A stretch of 64,000 nt of DNA from Channallabes apus (GCA_030522415.1 CM060124.1:22864454-22928453), one strand, 5' to 3'. Counted from the stretch's first letter, positions 1-10,167 are shown. The notes: generated by a model from the letters alone, not told the origin. Program-made: numbers and translations.

Positions 1-190
1 GCTAAGAACGCAGCAAACGCTTTATCTCACCGTCTTGTGCATGAAAGTGAAAGAGATGATCATTTTCAATACATTAATGTATTCTTTGCATACATGTTGA
101 AAAACAACGTTTTTGTTATTCTTTTTCTCACTTTGTTCCAGGAAAATTAATACAAACTCATTTTGTTTGTTTTACATAACTATACATTAG
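1..190 (+). repeat. Partial monomer at left edge (Vs-like)
   Basis: Starts inside a monomer, at GCTAAGAACG (monomer position 37), and runs to the normal end. It has the V core AATACATTAATGTATT and CAACG but the tail CTTTGTTCCAGG without an A-tract. The only other monomer I see with this V core and tail is at 41609, which differs by CGTCATG. In both places the next monomer is the Vs unit carrying GTCATT and GTCTTAC. Confidence 0.9.
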
Positions 191-214
191 TTGTGTGAGA
201 AAACCGCTTTCCTG

Positions 215-229
215 AGCTCCTACAGAGCT
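215..229. other. Short dyad AGCTC-CTACA-GAGCT (exemplar)
   Basis: Five-base inverted arms separated by five bases, at monomer positions 25-39. The arms are intact in GAGCTCC monomers. They are broken in the left arm by GAGGTCC (Ve, Ir) or GAGCACC (Cc, Ix), so the dyad's presence varies with cassette position. Confidence 0.8.
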
Positions 230-293
230 AAGAACGCAGCAAACGCTTTATCTCACCGTCTTGTGCATGAAAGTGAAAGAGATGATCATTTTC

Positions 294-309
294 AATACAT
301 TAATGTATT
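294..309. other. 16-bp perfect palindrome in V-family core (exemplar)
   Basis: AATACATTAATGTATT equals its own reverse complement over all 16 bases. It lies at monomer positions 104-119 and recurs in nearly every V-family monomer (191, 417, 1099, 1554, 2009 and so on). In I monomers T116C and T118A, and in C monomers C108A and T116C, shorten or break the symmetry. Perfect dyads can extrude as cruciforms or act as symmetric protein sites; neither activity is shown here. Confidence 0.9.
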
Positions 310-646
310 CTTTGCATACATGTTGAAAAACAACGTTTTTGTCATTCTTTTTCTCACTTTGTTCCAGAAAAATTAATACAAACTCATTTTGTTTGTCTTA
401 CATAACTATACATTAGTTGTGTGAGAAAACCGCTTTCCTGAGCTCCTACAGAGCTAAGAACGCAGCAAACGCTTTATCTCACCGTCTTGTGCATGAAAGT
501 GAAAGAGATGATCATTTTCAATACATTAATGTATTCTTTGCATACATGTTGAAAAACAACGTTTTTGTTATTCTTTTTCTCAATTTATTTCAGGAAAATG
601 AAAAAAAAACCTCATTTTGTTTGTTTTTAACATAACTATACATTAG

Positions 647-872
647 TTGTGTGAGAAAACCGCTTTCCTGAGCTCCTACAGAGCTAAGAACGCAGCAAAC
701 GCTTTATCTCACCGTCTTGTGCATGAAAGTGAATGAGATGATCATTTTCAATAAATTAATGCATTCTTTGCATACATGTTGAAAAACAACTTTTTTGTTA
801 TGCTTTTTCTCACTTTGTTCCAGAAAAATTAATACAAACTCATTTTGTTTGTTTTACATAACTATACATTAG
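647..872 (+). repeat. Ct monomer exemplar (226 bp)
   Basis: C-family core with GAGCTCC, GAATGAG, CAACTTTTTT and the private GTTATGC (T156G), ending CCAGAAAAATT. It follows Va, and in the left and centre precedes Il. In the right domain (56335, 61995) it precedes If. Confidence 0.88.
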
Positions 873-1098
873 TTGTGTGAGAAAACCGCTTTCCTGAGCT
901 CCTACAGAGCTAAGAACGCAGCAAACGCTTTATCTCACCGTCTTGTGCATGAAAGTGAAAGAGATGATCATTTTCAATACATTAATGCAATCTTTGCATA
1001 CATGTTGAAAAACAACTTTTTTGTTATTCTTCTTCTCACTTTGTTCCAGAAATATTAATACAAACTCATTTTGTTTGTTTTACATAACTATACATTAG
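873..1098 (+). repeat. Il monomer exemplar (226 bp)
   Basis: I-family unit with GAGCTCC, CGTCTTG, GAAAGAG, AATGCAATC, CAACTTTTTT, a doubled CTT before CTCAC, and AGAAATATT. It usually follows Ct and precedes Vh, as at 873, 36174, 42515 and 47049, or precedes Cm, as at 17631, 22156 and 24415. Confidence 0.9.
985..999. other. I-family hairpin dyad ATGCAA-TCT-TTGCAT (exemplar)
   Basis: In I-family monomers the core variants T116C and T118A abolish the 16-bp V palindrome. They create instead six-base inverted arms around TCT at monomer positions 113-127. The exemplar is in the Il monomer at 873. The dyad is broken in Iv monomers (ATCGTTGC) and in the units at 15143 and 28715 (GCAAACTTTG). Confidence 0.75.
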
Positions 1099-1327
1099 TT
1101 GTGTGAGAAAACCGCTTTCCTGAGCTCCTACAGAGCTAAGAACGCAGCAAACGCTTTATCTCACCGTCATGTGCATGAAAGTGAAAGAGATGATCATTTT
1201 CAATACATTAATGTATTCTTTGCATACATGTTGAAAAACAACGTTTTTGTTATTCTTTTTCTAAATTTATTTAAGGAAAATGAAAAAAAAAACCTCATTT
1301 TGTTTGTTTTACATAACTATACATTAC
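1099..1327 (+). repeat. Vh monomer exemplar (229 bp)
   Basis: V-family unit marked by CGTCATG (T71A), CTAAATTTATTTAAGG and the A-tract. It usually ends ATTACTTG rather than ATTAGTTG. It typically sits after Il, Ix or Ig and before Ix, Cm or Ve. Confidence 0.9.
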
Positions 1328-1553
1328 TTGTGTGAGAAAACCGCTTTCCTGAGCACCTACAGAGCTAAGAACGCAGCAAACGCTTTATCTCACCGTCTTG
1401 TGCATGAAAGTGAAAGAGATGATCATTTTCAATACATTAATGCAATCTTTGCATACATGTTGAAAAACAACTTTTTTGTTATTCTTCTTCTCACTTTGTT
1501 CCAGAAATATTAATACAAACTCATTTTGTTTGTTTTACATAACTATACATTAG
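1328..1553 (+). repeat. Ix monomer exemplar (226 bp)
   Basis: I-family body with the GAGCACC head otherwise seen in Cc. It occurs downstream of Vh at 1328, 3371, 6769, 36629, 42970, 44784 and 47502, and after a Va/Vh hybrid at 12202. It combines a Cc-type 5' marker with an Il-type remainder, which suggests an old exchange near monomer positions 30-80. Confidence 0.88.
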
Positions 1554-1782
1554 TTGTGTGAGAAAACCGCTTTCCTGAGCTCCTACAGAGCTAAGAACGC
1601 AGCAAACGCTTTATCTCACCGTCTTGTGCATGAAAGTGAAAGAGATGATCATTTTCAATACATTAATGTATTCTTTGCATACATGTTGAAAAACAACGTT
1701 TTTGTTATTCTTTTTCTCAATTTATTTCAGGAAAATGAAAAAAAAAACCTCATTTTGTTTGTTTTACATAACTATACATTAG
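1554..1782 (+). repeat. Va monomer exemplar (229 bp)
   Basis: V-family unit with CGTCTTG, GAAAGAG, CTCAATTTATTTCAGG and A10. This is one of the commonest units. In the centre and right it alternates with Ig or If to make ~455-bp dimers. Confidence 0.9.
1738..1747 (+). repeat. A-tract of V-family tail (exemplar, A10)
   Basis: Follows GGAAAATG in Va, Vh and Ve monomers and replaces the AATTAATACAAA part of the short tail. Length varies: A8 in the unit at 47275; A9 at 17177, 21702, 23961, 30749, 35720, 40929, 42061 and 46595; A10 in most; A11 at 4052 and 52483. This tract explains most of the 227-230 bp length classes and looks like replication slippage fixed in particular lineages. Confidence 0.85.
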
Positions 1783-2008
1783 TTGTGTGAGAAAACCGCT
1801 TTCCTGAGCTCCTACAGAGCTAAGAACGCAGCAAACGGTTTATCTCACCGTCTTGTGCATGAAAGTGAAAGAGATGATCATTTTCAATACATTAATGCAA
1901 TCGTTGCATACATGTTGAAAAACAACTTTTTTGTTATTCTTCTTCTCACTTTGTTCCAGAAATATTAATACAAACTCATTTTGTTTGTTTTACATAACTA
2001 TACATTAG
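1783..2008 (+). repeat. Iv monomer exemplar (226 bp)
   Basis: I-family unit with AATCGTTGC in place of AATCTTTGC, and AACGG at monomer 52-56 but still GCAGC at 46-50. It recurs at 3826 and 4282. At 57017 the same ATCGTTGC variant is combined with GGAGC. Confidence 0.88.
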
Positions 2009-2238
2009 TTGTGTGAGAAAACCGCTTTCCTGAGCTCCTACAGAGCTAAGAACGCAGCAAACGCTTTATCTCACCGTCTTGTGCATGAAAGTGAAAGAGA
2101 TGATCATTTTCAATACATTAATGTATTCTTTGCATACATGTTGAAAAACAACGTTTTTGTTATTCTTTTTCTCAATTTATTTCAGGAAAATGAAAAAAAA
2201 AACCCTCATTTTGTTTGTTTTACATAACTATACATTAG

Positions 2239-2459
2239 TTGTGTGAGAAAACCGCTTTCCTGAGCTCCTACAGAGCTAAGAACGCAGCAAACGCTTTATC
2301 GTCTTGTGCATGAAAGTGAAAGAGATGATCATTTTCAATACATTAATGCAATCTTTGCATACATGTTGAAAAACAACTTTTTTGTTATTCTTCTTCTCAC
2401 TTTGTTCCAGAAATATTAATACAAACTCATTTTGTTTGTTTTACATAACTATACATTAG
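2239..2459 (+). repeat. Id monomer exemplar (221 bp, 5-bp deletion)
   Basis: Il-type unit in which CTTTATCTCACCGTC has become CTTTATCGTC, a 5-bp loss. The same deletion is present at 4734 and 5637 and was not seen to the right of 5858, so it marks the left domain. Confidence 0.9.
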
Positions 2460-2689
2460 TTGTGTGAGAAAACCGCTTTCCTGAGCTCCTACAGAGCTAA
2501 GAACGCAGCAAACGCTTTATCTCACCGTCATGTGCATGAAAGTGAAAGAGATGATCATTTTCAATACATTAATGTATTCTTTGCATACATGTTGAAAAAC
2601 AACGTTTTTGTTATTCTTTTTCTAAATTTATTTAAGGAAAATGAAAAAAAAAACCCTCATTTTGTTTGTTTTACATAACTATACATTAG

Positions 2690-2915
2690 TTGTGTGAGAA
2701 AACCGCTTTCCTGAGCTCCTACAGAGCTAAGAACGCAGCAAACGCTTTATCTCACCGTCTTGTGCATGAAAGTGAATGAGATGATCATTTTCAATAAATT
2801 AATGCATTCTTTGCATACATGTTGAAAAACTACTTTTTTGTTATTCTTTTTCTCACTTTGTTCCAGGAAAATTAATACAAACTCATTTTGTTTGTTTTAC
2901 ATAACTATACATTAG
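2690..2915 (+). repeat. Cs monomer exemplar (226 bp)
   Basis: C-family unit like Cc but with GAGCTCC. It is found only in the left domain (2690, 5185, 6088) and the right domain (52936, 54973, 60633), not in the centre. This makes the two outer domains resemble each other. Confidence 0.87.
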
Positions 2916-5410
2916 TTGTGTGAGAAAACCGCTTTCCTGAGCTCCTACAGAGCTAAGAACGCAGCAAACGCTTTATCTCACCGTCTTGTGCATGAAAGTG
3001 AAAGAGATGATCATTTTCAATACATTAATGCAATCTTTGCATACATGTTGAAAAACAACTTTTTTGTTATTCTTCTTCTCACTTTGTTCCAGAAATATTA
3101 ATACAAACTCATTTTGTTTGTTTTACATAACTATACATTAGTTGTGTGAGAAAACCGCTTTCCTGAGCTCCTACAGAGCTAAGAACGCAGCAAACGCTTT
3201 ATCTCACCGTCATGTGCATGAAAGTGAAAGAGATGATCATTTTCAATACATTAATGTATTCTTTGCATACATGTTGAAAAACAACGTTTTTGTTATTCTT
3301 TTTCTAAATTTATTTAAGGAAAATGAAAAAAAAAACCTCATTTTGTTTGTTTTACATAATTATACATTACTTGTGTGAGAAAACCGCTTTCCTGAGCACC
3401 TACAGAGCTAAGAACGCAGCAAACGCTTTATCTCACCGTCTTGTGCATGAAAGTGAAAGAGATGATCATTTTCAATACATTAATGCAATCTTTGCATACA
3501 TGTTGAAAAACAACTTTTTTGTTATTCTTCTTCTCACTTTGTTCCAGAAATATTAATACAAACTCATTTTGTTTGTTTTACATAACTATACATTAGTTGT
3601 GTGAGAAAACCGCTTTCCTGAGCTCCTACAGAGCTAAGAACGCAGCAAACGCTTTATCTCACCGTCATGTGCATGAAAGTGAAAGAGATGATCATTTTCA
3701 ATACATTAATGTATTCTTTGCATACATGTTGAAAAACAACGTTTTTGTTATTCTTTTTCTCAATTTATTTCAGGAAAATGAAAAAAAAAACCTCATTTTG
3801 TTTGTTTTACATAACTATACATTAGTTGTGTGAGAAAACCGCTTTCCTGAGCTCCTACAGAGCTAAGAACGCAGCAAACGGTTTATCTCACCGTCTTGTG
3901 CATGAAAGTGAAAGAGATGATCATTTTCAATACATTAATGCAATCGTTGCATACATGTTGAAAAACAACTTTTTTGTTATTCTTCTTCTCACTTTGTTCC
4001 AGAAATATTAATACAAACTCATTTTGTTTGTTTTACATAACTATACATTAGTTGTGTGAGAAAACCGCTTTCCTGAGCTCCTACAGAGCTAAGAACGCAG
4101 CAAACGCTTTATCTCACCGTCTTGTGCATGAAAGTGAAAGAGATGATCATTTTCAATACATTAATGTATTCTTTGCATACATGTTGAAAAACAACGTTTT
4201 TGTTATTCTTTTTCTCAATTTATTTCAGGAAAATGAAAAAAAAAAACCTCATTTTGTTTGTTTTACATAACTATACATTAGTTGTGTGAGAAAACCGCTT
4301 TCCTGAGCTCCTACAGAGCTAAGAACGCAGCAAACGGTTTATCTCACCGTCTTGTGCATGAAAGTGAAAGAGATGATCATTTTCAATACATTAATGCAAT
4401 CGTTGCATACATGTTGAAAAACAACTTTTTTGTTATTCTTCTTCTCACTTTGTTCCAGAAATATTAATACAAACTCATTTTGTTTGTTTTACATAACTAT
4501 ACATTAGTTGTGTGAGAAAACCGCTTTCCTGAGCTCCTACAGAGCTAAGAACGCAGCAAACGCTTTATCTCACCGTCTTGTGCATGAAAGTGAATGAGAT
4601 GATCATTTTCAATAAATTAATGCATTCTTTGCATACATGTTGAAAAACAACTTTTTTGTTATGCTTTTTCTCACTTTGTTCCAGAAAAATTAATACAAAC
4701 TCATTTTGTTTGTTTTACATAACTATACATTAGTTGTGTGAGAAAACCGCTTTCCTGAGCTCCTACAGAGCTAAGAACGCAGCAAACGCTTTATCGTCTT
4801 GTGCATGAAAGTGAAAGAGATGATCATTTTCAATACATTAATGCAATCTTTGCATACATGTTGAAAAACAACTTTTTTGTTATTCTTCTTCTCACTTTGT
4901 TCCAGAAATATTAATACAAACTCATTTTGTTTGTTTTACATAACTATACATTAGTTGTGTGAGAAAACCGCTTTCCTGAGCTCCTACAGAGCTAAGAACG
5001 CAGCAAACGCTTTATCTCACCGTCATGTGCATGAAAGTGAAAGAGATGATCATTTTCAATACATTAATGTATTCTTTGCATACATGTTGAAAAACAACGT
5101 TTTTGTTATTCTTTTTCTAAATTTATTTAAGGAAAATGAAAAAAAAAACCCTCATTTTGTTTGTTTTACATAACTATACATTAGTTGTGTGAGAAAACCG
5201 CTTTCCTGAGCTCCTACAGAGCTAAGAACGCAGCAAACGCTTTATCTCACCGTCTTGTGCATGAAAGTGAATGAGATGATCATTTTCAATAAATTAATGC
5301 ATTCTTTGCATACATGTTGAAAAACTACTTTTTTGTTATTCTTTTTCTCACTTTGTTCCAGGAAAATTAATACAAACTCATTTTGTTTGTTTTACATAAC
5401 TATACATTAG
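2916..5410 (+). repeat. Left block 2: Il Vh Ix Va Iv Va Iv Ct Id Vh Cs (11 monomers)
   Basis: Near-duplicate of 873-2915 at an offset of 2,043 bp, expanded by Iv and Ct units at 4282 and 4508. The Va at 3597 carries CGTCATG on a Va body, a Vh/Va hybrid. The Vh tail at about 3351-3361 has ACATAATTATAC. Confidence 0.87.
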
Positions 5411-6313
5411 TTGTGTGAGAAAACCGCTTTCCTGAGCTCCTACAGAGCTAAGAACGCAGCAAACGCTTTATCTCACCGTTTTGTGCATGAAAGTGATAGA
5501 GATGATCATTTTCAATACATTAATGCAATCTTTGCATACATGTTGAAAAACAACTTTTTTGTTATTCTTCTTCTCACTTTGTTCCAGAAATATTAATACA
5601 AACTCATTTTGTTTGTTTTACATAACTATACATTAGTTGTGTGAGAAAACCGCTTTCCTGAGCTCCTACAGAGCTAAGAACGCAGCAAACGCTTTATCGT
5701 CTTGTGCATGAAAGTGAAAGAGATGATCATTTTCAATACATTAATGCAATCTTTGCATACATGTTGAAAAACAACTTTTTTGTTATTCTTCTTCTCACTT
5801 TGTTCCAGAAATATTAATACAAACTCATTTTGTTTGTTTTACATAACTATACATTAGTTGTGTGAGAAAACCGCTTTCCTGAGCTCCTACAGAGCTAAGA
5901 ACGCAGCAAACGCTTTATCTCACCGTCATGTGCATGAAAGTGAAAGAGATGATCATTTTCAATACATTAATGTATTCTTTGCATACATGTTGAAAAACAA
6001 CGTTTTTGTTATTCTTTTTCTAAATTTATTTAAGGAAAATGAAAAAAAAAAACCTCATTTTGTTTGTTTTACATAACTATACATTAGTTGTGTGAGAAAA
6101 CCGCTTTCCTGAGCTCCTACAGAGCTAAGAACGCAGCAAACGCTTTATCTCACCGTCTTGTGCATGAAAGTGAATGAGATGATCATTTTCAATAAATTAA
6201 TGCATTCTTTGCATACATGTTGAAAAACTACTTTTTTGTTATTCTTTTTCTCACTTTGTTCCAGGAAAATTAATACAAACTCATTTTGTTTGTTTTACAT
6301 AACTATACATTAG
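5411..6313 (+). repeat. Left block 3: If Id Vh Cs (4 monomers, 903 bp)
   Basis: Repeats the Id-Vh-Cs run of 4734-5410 at an offset of 903 bp. The CGTTTTG/GATAGAG If unit appears here for the first time, so this is where the central-domain vocabulary begins to mix in. Confidence 0.86.
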
Positions 6314-7672
6314 TTGTGTGAGAAAACCGCTTTCCTGAGCTCCTACAGAGCTAAGAACGCAGCAAACGCTTTATCTCACCGTCTTGTGCATGAAAGTGAA
6401 AGAGATGATCATTTTCAATACATTAATGCAATCTTTGCATACATGTTGAAAAACAACTTTTTTGTTATTCTTCTTCTCACTTTGTTCCAGAAATATTAAT
6501 ACAAACTCATTTTGTTTGTTTTACATAACTATACATTAGTTGTGTGAGAAAACCGCTTTCCTGAGCTCCTACAGAGCTAAGAACGCAGCAAACGCTTTAT
6601 CTCACCGTCATGTGCATGAAAGTGAAAGAGATGATCATTTTCAATACATTAATGTATTCTTTGCATACATGTTGAAAAACAACGTTTTTGTTATTCTTTT
6701 TCTAAATTTATTTAAGGAAAATGAAAAAAAAAACCTCATTTTGTTTGTTTTACATAACTATACATTACTTGTGTGAGAAAACCGCTTTCCTGAGCACCTA
6801 CAGAGCTAAGAACGCAGCAAACGCTTTATCTCACCGTCTTGTGCATGAAAGTGAAAGAGATGATCATTTTCAATACATTAATGCAATCTTTGCATACATG
6901 TTGAAAAACAACTTTTTTGTTATTCTTCTTCTCACTTTGTTCCAGAAATATTAATACAAACTCATTTTGTTTGTTTTACATAACTATACATTAGTTGTGT
7001 GAGAAAACCGCTTTCCTGAGCTCCTACAGAGCTAAGAACGCAGCAAACGCTTTATCTCACCGTCATGTGCATGAAAGTGAAAGAGATGATCATTTTCAAT
7101 ACATTAATGTATTCTTTGCATACATGTTGAAAAACAACGTTTTTGTTATTCTTTTTCTAAATTTATTTAAGGAAAATGAAAAAAAAAACCTCATTTTGTT
7201 TGTTTTACATAACTATACATTACTTGTGTGAGAAAACCGCTTTCCTGAGCTCCTACAGAGCTAAGAACGGAGCAAACGGTTTATCTCACCGTCTTGTGCA
7301 TGAAAGTGAATGAGATGATCATTTTCAATAAATTAATGCATTCTTTGCATACATGTTGAAAAACAACTTTTTTGTTATTCTTCTCACTTTGTTCCAGAAA
7401 TATTAATACAAACTCATTTTGTTTGTTTTACATAACTATACATTAGTTGTGTGAGAAAACCGCTTTCCTGAGCACCTACAGAGCTAAGAACGCAGCAAAC
7501 GCTTTATCTCACCGTCTTGTGCATGAAAGTGAATGAGATGATCATTTTCAATAAATTAATGCATTCTTTGCATACATGTTGAAAAACTACTTTTTTGTTA
7601 TTCTTTTTCTCACTTTGTTCCAGGAAAATTAATACAAACTCATTTTGTTTGTTTTACATAACTATACATTAG
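6314..7672 (+). repeat. Transition block: Il Vh Ix Vh Cm Cc (6 monomers)
   Basis: Same order as 36174-37532 and 47049-48405. First appearance of the Cm-Cc pair, which then closes most central blocks. This block joins the left domain to the central one. Confidence 0.87.
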
Positions 7673-7898
7673 TTGTGTGAGAAAACCGCTTTCCTGAGCT
7701 CCTACAGAGCTAAGAACGCAGCAAACGCTTTATCTCACCGTTTTGTGCATGAAAGTGATAGAGATGATCATTTTCAATACATTAATGCAATCTTTGCATA
7801 CATGTTGAAAAACAACTTTTTTGTTATTCTTCTTCTCACTTTGTTCCAGAAATATTAATACAAACTCATTTTGTTTGTTTTACATAACTATACATTAG
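7673..7898 (+). repeat. If monomer exemplar (226 bp)
   Basis: I-family unit with CGTTTTG (C70T) and GATAGAG (A87T). In the central domain it follows Cc almost everywhere and opens each cassette block, so it is a convenient block boundary. It first appears in the window at 5411. Confidence 0.9.
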
Positions 7899-8127
7899 TT
7901 GTGTGAGAAAACCGCTTTCCTGAGGTCCTACAGAGCTAAGAACGCAGCAAACGCTTTATCTCACCGTCTTGTGCATGAAAGTGAAAGAGATGATCATTTT
8001 CAATACATTAATGTATTCTTTGCATACATGTTGGAAAACAACGTTTTTGTTATTCTTTTTCTAAATTTATTTCAGGAAAATGAAAAAAAAAACCTCATTT
8101 TGTTTGTTTTACATAACTATACATTAG
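7899..8127 (+). repeat. Ve monomer exemplar (229 bp)
   Basis: V-family unit with GAGGTCC (C27G), TTGGAAAAC (A136G) and CTAAATTTATTTCAGG. It is followed by Ck in every central copy. A head-swapped form with GAGCTCC occurs at 28486, 33912, 34816, 43425 and 45239. Confidence 0.9.
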
Positions 8128-8353
8128 TTGTGTGAGAAAACCGCTTTCCTGAGCTCCTACAGAGCTAAGAACGGAGCAAACGGTTTATCTCACCGTCTTG
8201 TGCATGAAAGTGAAAGAGATGATCATTTTCAATAAATTAATGCATTCTTTGCATACATGTTGAAAAACTACTTTTTTGTTATTCTTTTTCTCACTTTGCT
8301 CCAGAAAAATTAATACAAACTCATTTTGTTTGTTTTACATAACTATACATTAG
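8128..8353 (+). repeat. Ck monomer exemplar (226 bp)
   Basis: C-family unit with GGAGC/AACGG, GAAAGAG, AATAAATTAATGCATTC, CTACTTTTTT and a unique GCTCCAG tail. It is the first member of the Ck-Ir-Cc cassette. Confidence 0.9.
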
Positions 8354-8576
8354 TTGTGTGATAAAACCGCTTTCCTGAGGTCCTACAGAGCTAAGAACGC
8401 AGCAAACGCTTTATCTCACCGTTTTGTGCATGAAAGTGATAGAGATGATCATTTTCAATACATTAATGCAATCTTTGCATACATGTTGAAAAACAACTTT
8501 TTTGTTATTCTTCTCACTTTGTTCCAGAAATATTAATACAAACTCATTTTGTTTGTTTTACATAACTATACATTAG

Positions 8577-8802
8577 TTGTGTGAGAAAACCGCTTTCCTG
8601 AGCACCTACAGAGCTAAGAACGCAGCAAACGCTTTATCTCACCGTCTTGTGCATGAAAGTGAATGAGATGATCATTTTCAATAAATTAATGCATTCTTTG
8701 CATACATGTTGAAAAACTACTTTTTTGTTATTCTTTTTCTCACTTTGTTCCAGGAAAATTAATACAAACTCATTTTGTTTGTTTTACATAACTATACATT
8801 AG
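8577..8802 (+). repeat. Cc monomer exemplar (226 bp)
   Basis: C-family unit with GAGCACC (T28A), GAATGAG, CTACTTTTTT and TTCCAGGAAAATT. It is the last member of the Ck-Ir-Cc and Cm-Cc cassettes. A derived copy with GAGCTAACAACG occurs at 19207, 25991, 32327 and 38208. Another with GAGCACATAC occurs at 50895 and 57692. Confidence 0.9.
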
Positions 8803-9257
8803 TTGTGTGAGAAAACCGCTTTCCTGAGCTCCTACAGAGCTAAGAACGCAGCAAACGCTTTATCTCACCGTTTTGTGCATGAAAGTGATAGAGATGATCA
8901 TTTTCAATACATTAATGCAATCTTTGCATACATGTTGAAAAACAACTTTTTTGTTATTCTTCTTCTCACTTTGTTCCAGAAATATTAATACAAACTCATT
9001 TTGTTTGTTTTACATAACTATACATTAGTTGTGTGAGAAAACCGCTTTCCTGAGCTCCTACAGAGCTAAGAACGCAGCAAACGCTTTATCTCACCGTCTT
9101 GTGCATGAAAGTGAAAGAGATGATCATTTTCAATACATTAATGTATTCTTTGCATACATGTTGAAAAACAACGTTTTTGTTATTCTTTTTCTCAATTTAT
9201 TTCAGGAAAATGAAAAAAAAAACCTCATTTTGTTTGTTTTACATAACTATACATTAG

Positions 9258-9483
9258 TTGTGTGAGAAAACCGCTTTCCTGAGCTCCTACAGAGCTAAGA
9301 ACGGAGCAAACGGTTTATCTCACCGTTTTGTGCATGAAAGTGATAGAGATGATCATTTTCAATACATTAATGCAATCTTTGCATACATGTTGAAAAACAA
9401 CTTTTTTGTTATTCTTCTTCTCACTTTGTTCCAGAAATATTAATACAAACTCATTTTGTTTGTTTTACATAACTATACATTAG
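9258..9483 (+). repeat. Ig monomer exemplar (226 bp)
   Basis: If-type unit with both AACGC motifs (monomer 43-47 and 52-56) changed to AACGG. It almost always lies between two Va, or between Va and Vh. Confidence 0.9.
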
Positions 9484-10167
9484 TTGTGTGAGAAAACCGC
9501 TTTCCTGAGCTCCTACAGAGCTAAGAACGCAGCAAACGCTTTATCTCACCGTCTTGTGCATGAAAGTGAAAGAGATGATCATTTTCAATACATTAATGTA
9601 TTCTTTGCATACATGTTGAAAAACAACGTTTTTGTTATTCTTTTTCTCAATTTATTTCAGGAAAATGAAAAAAAAAACCTCATTTTGTTTGTTTTACATA
9701 ACTATACATTAGTTGTGTGAGAAAACCGCTTTCCTGAGCTCCTACAGAGCTAAGAACGGAGCAAACGGTTTATCTCACCGTTTTGTGCATGAAAGTGATA
9801 GAGATGATCATTTTCAATACATTAATGCAATCTTTGCATACATGTTGAAAAACAACTTTTTTGTTATTCTTCTTCTCACTTTGTTCCAGAAATATTAATA
9901 CAAACTCATTTTGTTTGTTTTACATAACTATACATTAGTTGTGTGAGAAAACCGCTTTCCTGAGCTCCTACAGAGCTAAGAACGCAGCAAACGCTTTATC
10001 TCACCGTCATGTGCATGAAAGTGAAAGAGATGATCATTTTCAATACATTAATGTATTCTTTGCATACATGTTGAAAAACAACGTTTTTGTTATTCTTTTT
10101 CTAAATTTATTTAAGGAAAATGAAAAAAAAAACCTCATTTTGTTTGTTTTACATAACTATACATTAC

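Larger units (their letters stand above)
191..416 (+). repeat. Vs monomer, reference unit of 226 bp
   Basis: First complete monomer, used here for numbering. Hand count gives 76 G+C of 226, with 38 of them in the first 80 bases. It has the palindromic core and CAACG of the V family but the short tail of the other families. Private variants GTCATT (monomer 151-156) and GTCTTAC near the end recur together only at 41835 and 46369. Vs monomers at 55425, 58144 and 61085 carry GTCTTAC but GTTATT. Confidence 0.93.
191..2915 (+). repeat. Left block 1: Vs Va Ct Il Vh Ix Va Iv Va Id Vh Cs (12 monomers)
   Basis: Order read from diagnostic variants at starts 191, 417, 647, 873, 1099, 1328, 1554, 1783, 2009, 2239, 2460 and 2690. 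The Va at 417 has an extra T (GTTTTTAACATA). The first six monomers have the same order as those from 41835, 41.6 kb downstream, including the private GTCATT/GTCTTAC variants. Confidence 0.88.

Noticed and set aside
8354..8376. GATAAAACC as a functional variant of the conserved monomer start
   Set aside because: It is a single-base change seen once in the window, with no sign of spread; it is most simply a private mutation or a sequencing error.
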